Positions 13,268 to 14,715 of a stretch of DNA of 14,715 nucleotides are shown piece after piece. The stretch is from an uncultured Parabacteroides sp. (GTDB taxonomy: Bacteria > Bacteroidota > Bacteroidia > Bacteroidales > Tannerellaceae): assembly GCA_900547435.1 (NCBI GenBank), contig URGO01000077.1, positions 1-14,715 of the forward strand, read 5' to 3'. How positions within the stretch are numbered: position 1 is the first letter of the stretch; every line of letters begins with the position of its first letter. Below the pieces are notes generated by a model, which saw only the letters and a list, made by a program, of their open reading frames with translations, was not told the origin of the DNA and made no database searches. The translations under genes were made by a program, and so were the position numbers.

Positions 13268-13295
13268 CGCGCTAATTTTCTAAAATAGACTGCAC

Positions 13296-14666
13296 ATGGG
13301 CTTGCGATTATTTCATTATCCTGACGGTTTGCGAGGCAAACTCCTGAAGCTTACCGGTCCTATTTTCTTAGAAACATTCCTGATTCTGCTATTGGGGGTT
13401 GTCGACACGCTGATGTTAAGCCACTATTCAGACAATGCCGTAGCCGCCGTAGGCGTTGTTAATCAGCTTTTGAACATGGTTTTCCTGTTGTTCAACGTAA
13501 CCGCTGTCGGGACATCAGTCATGTGTGCTTTGTATTTTGGGGCAAGAGATTCGAAAAGCTTCACCCAAGTGGTCGGCGTATCGCTCCTTTTCAATGCCAT
13601 TATCGGATTGCTCATCAGTCTTATCCTGACTTTTGGCGGAAGACAAATGCTGGTTTGGATGGATATTCGTCCGGACTTGATGCCTATGGCCGTCTCCTAC
13701 ATGAAGATTGTCGGCGGATTCGGTTTTTTGCAGGCGATAATCTTTACTATTTCAGCCGTGCTTCGTGCAGCCAACAAGCCGAACTATTCCATGCAGGTAG
13801 CTGTCTTGATTAACTTGTTCAATATTATAGGTAACTATTCCCTGATTTACGGTCATTTCGGTTTTCCGGAAATGGGCGTGGAAGGCGCGGCCATCTCAAC
13901 AACACTCAGCCGCGTGTTGGGCATGACCCTCTTGTTCATAGTCCTGTTCAAACGATTGGTGCGCCGGTTCCCGCTGGCCTATTTCCGTCCTTTCCCCTTC
14001 GACAAACTCAAATCGGTCTTGAAAGTGGGTATGCCCTCTGCCGCCGAACAGATTTCCTATGATGCCTCGCAGGTCTGTGTGGTCTATTTTATCAATATGT
14101 TGGGTAATGAAGTCCTGGCGGCACGTGTCTACATCATGAATATTGTCATTATCGGCTATATTTTTTCCTTATCCATGGCCAGTGCAACCTCTATCTGTAC
14201 GGGGAATCTAGTGGGTTCCGGCAAAAAACAGGCGGCTTATGTTCTGAGTTGGTATGCCTGGAAGCGTTCATTGATGATTACCTTCATAGCCAGCGTAGGG
14301 GTGTACCTTTGCGGACGTTTCCTGTTAGGGTGCTTCACCGAAAACGAATCAATTATCCAGATAGCCATGACCGCCCTACTGATTGATATTTTCTTAGAGC
14401 ATGGACGCGCTACCGTACTAATGTTCCTCTTCTGCTTGCGCTCGGTAGGAGATGTAATTGTCCCGGTACTGATTGAAATTGTCTGTATGTGGGTATTCGC
14501 CGTTACCTGCGGTTATCTGTTCGGCATCGCCATGGGACTTGGTCTGGCCGGCATCTGGATTGGTCTGGCCTTAGACGAAAGCTCGCGCGGCGTTGTTCTG
14601 GCGCTCCGCTGGAGGACTCAAAAATGGAAAAAACGGAACCTGATAAAGAGTAAAAATATCGCCTAA
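13296..14666 (+). CDS. MATE family efflux transporter
   Basis: MATE transporters export drugs, metabolites or lipid-linked compounds across the inner membrane using Na+ or H+ gradients. The 456-residue protein is hydrophobic throughout and fits 12 transmembrane helices in two related halves. The first half opens with KLTGPIFLETFLILLLGVVDTLMLSHYSDNAVAAVGVVNQ, the usual MATE helix 1-2 start with its conserved Pro. The MGVEGAAIST motif (about residues 193-202), the GMPSAAEQI start of the second half and the AGIWIGLALDESSRG ending are also typical. The length is normal. The charged C-terminal tail (RWRTQKWKKRN) should be cytoplasmic. Substrate cannot be told from sequence. It is transcribed away from the M23 gene, and a repeat-like segment starts at its stop codon. 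Confidence 0.93.
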   Translation: MGLRLFHYPDGLRGKLLKLTGPIFLETFLILLLGVVDTLMLSHYSDNAVAAVGVVNQLLNMVFLLFNVTAVGTSVMCALYFGARDSKSFTQVVGVSLLFNAIIGLLISLILTFGGRQMLVWMDIRPDLMPMAVSYMKIVGGFGFLQAIIFTISAVLRAANKPNYSMQVAVLINLFNIIGNYSLIYGHFGFPEMGVEGAAISTTLSRVLGMTLLFIVLFKRLVRRFPLAYFRPFPFDKLKSVLKVGMPSAAEQISYDASQVCVVYFINMLGNEVLAARVYIMNIVIIGYIFSLSMASATSICTGNLVGSGKKQAAYVLSWYAWKRSLMITFIASVGVYLCGRFLLGCFTENESIIQIAMTALLIDIFLEHGRATVLMFLFCLRSVGDVIVPVLIEIVCMWVFAVTCGYLFGIAMGLGLAGIWIGLALDESSRGVVLALRWRTQKWKKRNLIKSKNIA

Positions 14667-14715
14667 AATTCGTGCCTACCTTTTCCCCAAAAGCATACGC
14701 CCTTTTCCGAAAAAG
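14665..14715. repeat. Probable second copy of the TGCCTA mini-hairpin array, cut by the window end
   Basis: From the MATE stop codon the sequence reads AAAATTCGTGCCTACCTT and continues with CTTTTCCCCAAAAG and CTTTTCCGAAAAAG, two small hairpins about 22 bases apart. The first 29 bases match 2288-2316 at most positions (AAAATTC, TGCCTA, CTT, TCC, AAG in register). A closing TAGGCA motif, if present, would lie beyond the window. Confidence 0.5.

Overview
The window is a piece of a Bacteroidota chromosome, most likely from the order Bacteroidales. Three things point there. The promoters carry the Bacteroidota -7 element TAnnTTTG, seen upstream of eight transcription starts, while Shine-Dalgarno sites are weak. 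The DUF6242 and DUF6089 families belong to this group. The gene order DUF6089 - uppS - bamA - ompH - ompH - murI is, as I recall it, a conserved Bacteroidota envelope cluster. I cannot assign a genus. No tRNA, rRNA, CRISPR array or intact mobile element is visible.

Layout on the plus strand: a secreted M3 peptidase of the Dcp type (91-2193); a 283-bp gap filled with two unusual palindromic repeat arrays; ribD (2477-3544), the bifunctional riboflavin deaminase/reductase; a DUF6242 lipoprotein (3619-4986); then the envelope cluster: DUF6089 beta-barrel protein (5038-5778), uppS (5795-6538), bamA (6549-9260), a strong intrinsic terminator, two tandem Skp/OmpH-like chaperones (9494-10009 and 10080-10583), a second terminator and murI (10655-11494). 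Convergent to murI on the minus strand lie yccF (11883-11509) and, upstream of it, an M23 (LytM) peptidase lipoprotein gene that is broken (13183-11937). A MATE transporter (13296-14666) diverges from the M23 gene.

The central cluster combines undecaprenyl-PP synthesis (UppS, lipid carrier for peptidoglycan and surface glycans), outer-membrane protein insertion (BamA), periplasmic OMP chaperoning (Skp-like pair) and D-glutamate supply for peptidoglycan (MurI). Housekeeping envelope biogenesis is therefore the theme, with a peptidase and an exporter at the sides.

The most notable observations are not protein families. (1) The intergenic DNA carries short-period arrays: 8-bp units in facing orientation at 2194-2290 and 11912-11969, 7-bp units at 9387-9428, and tandem ~22-bp mini-hairpins opening with TGCCTA at 2295-2376. 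The last type seems to recur right after the MATE stop codon and runs off the window end. Three of these arrays touch or follow a stop codon directly. (2) The M23 peptidase has lost about 49-52 bp through the catalytic core and is frameshifted, while the flanking coding sequence is well preserved. (3) BamA has a Gly/Tyr-rich insert of about 40 residues in its barrel. (4) murI starts nine bases after a terminator, with no room for its own promoter.
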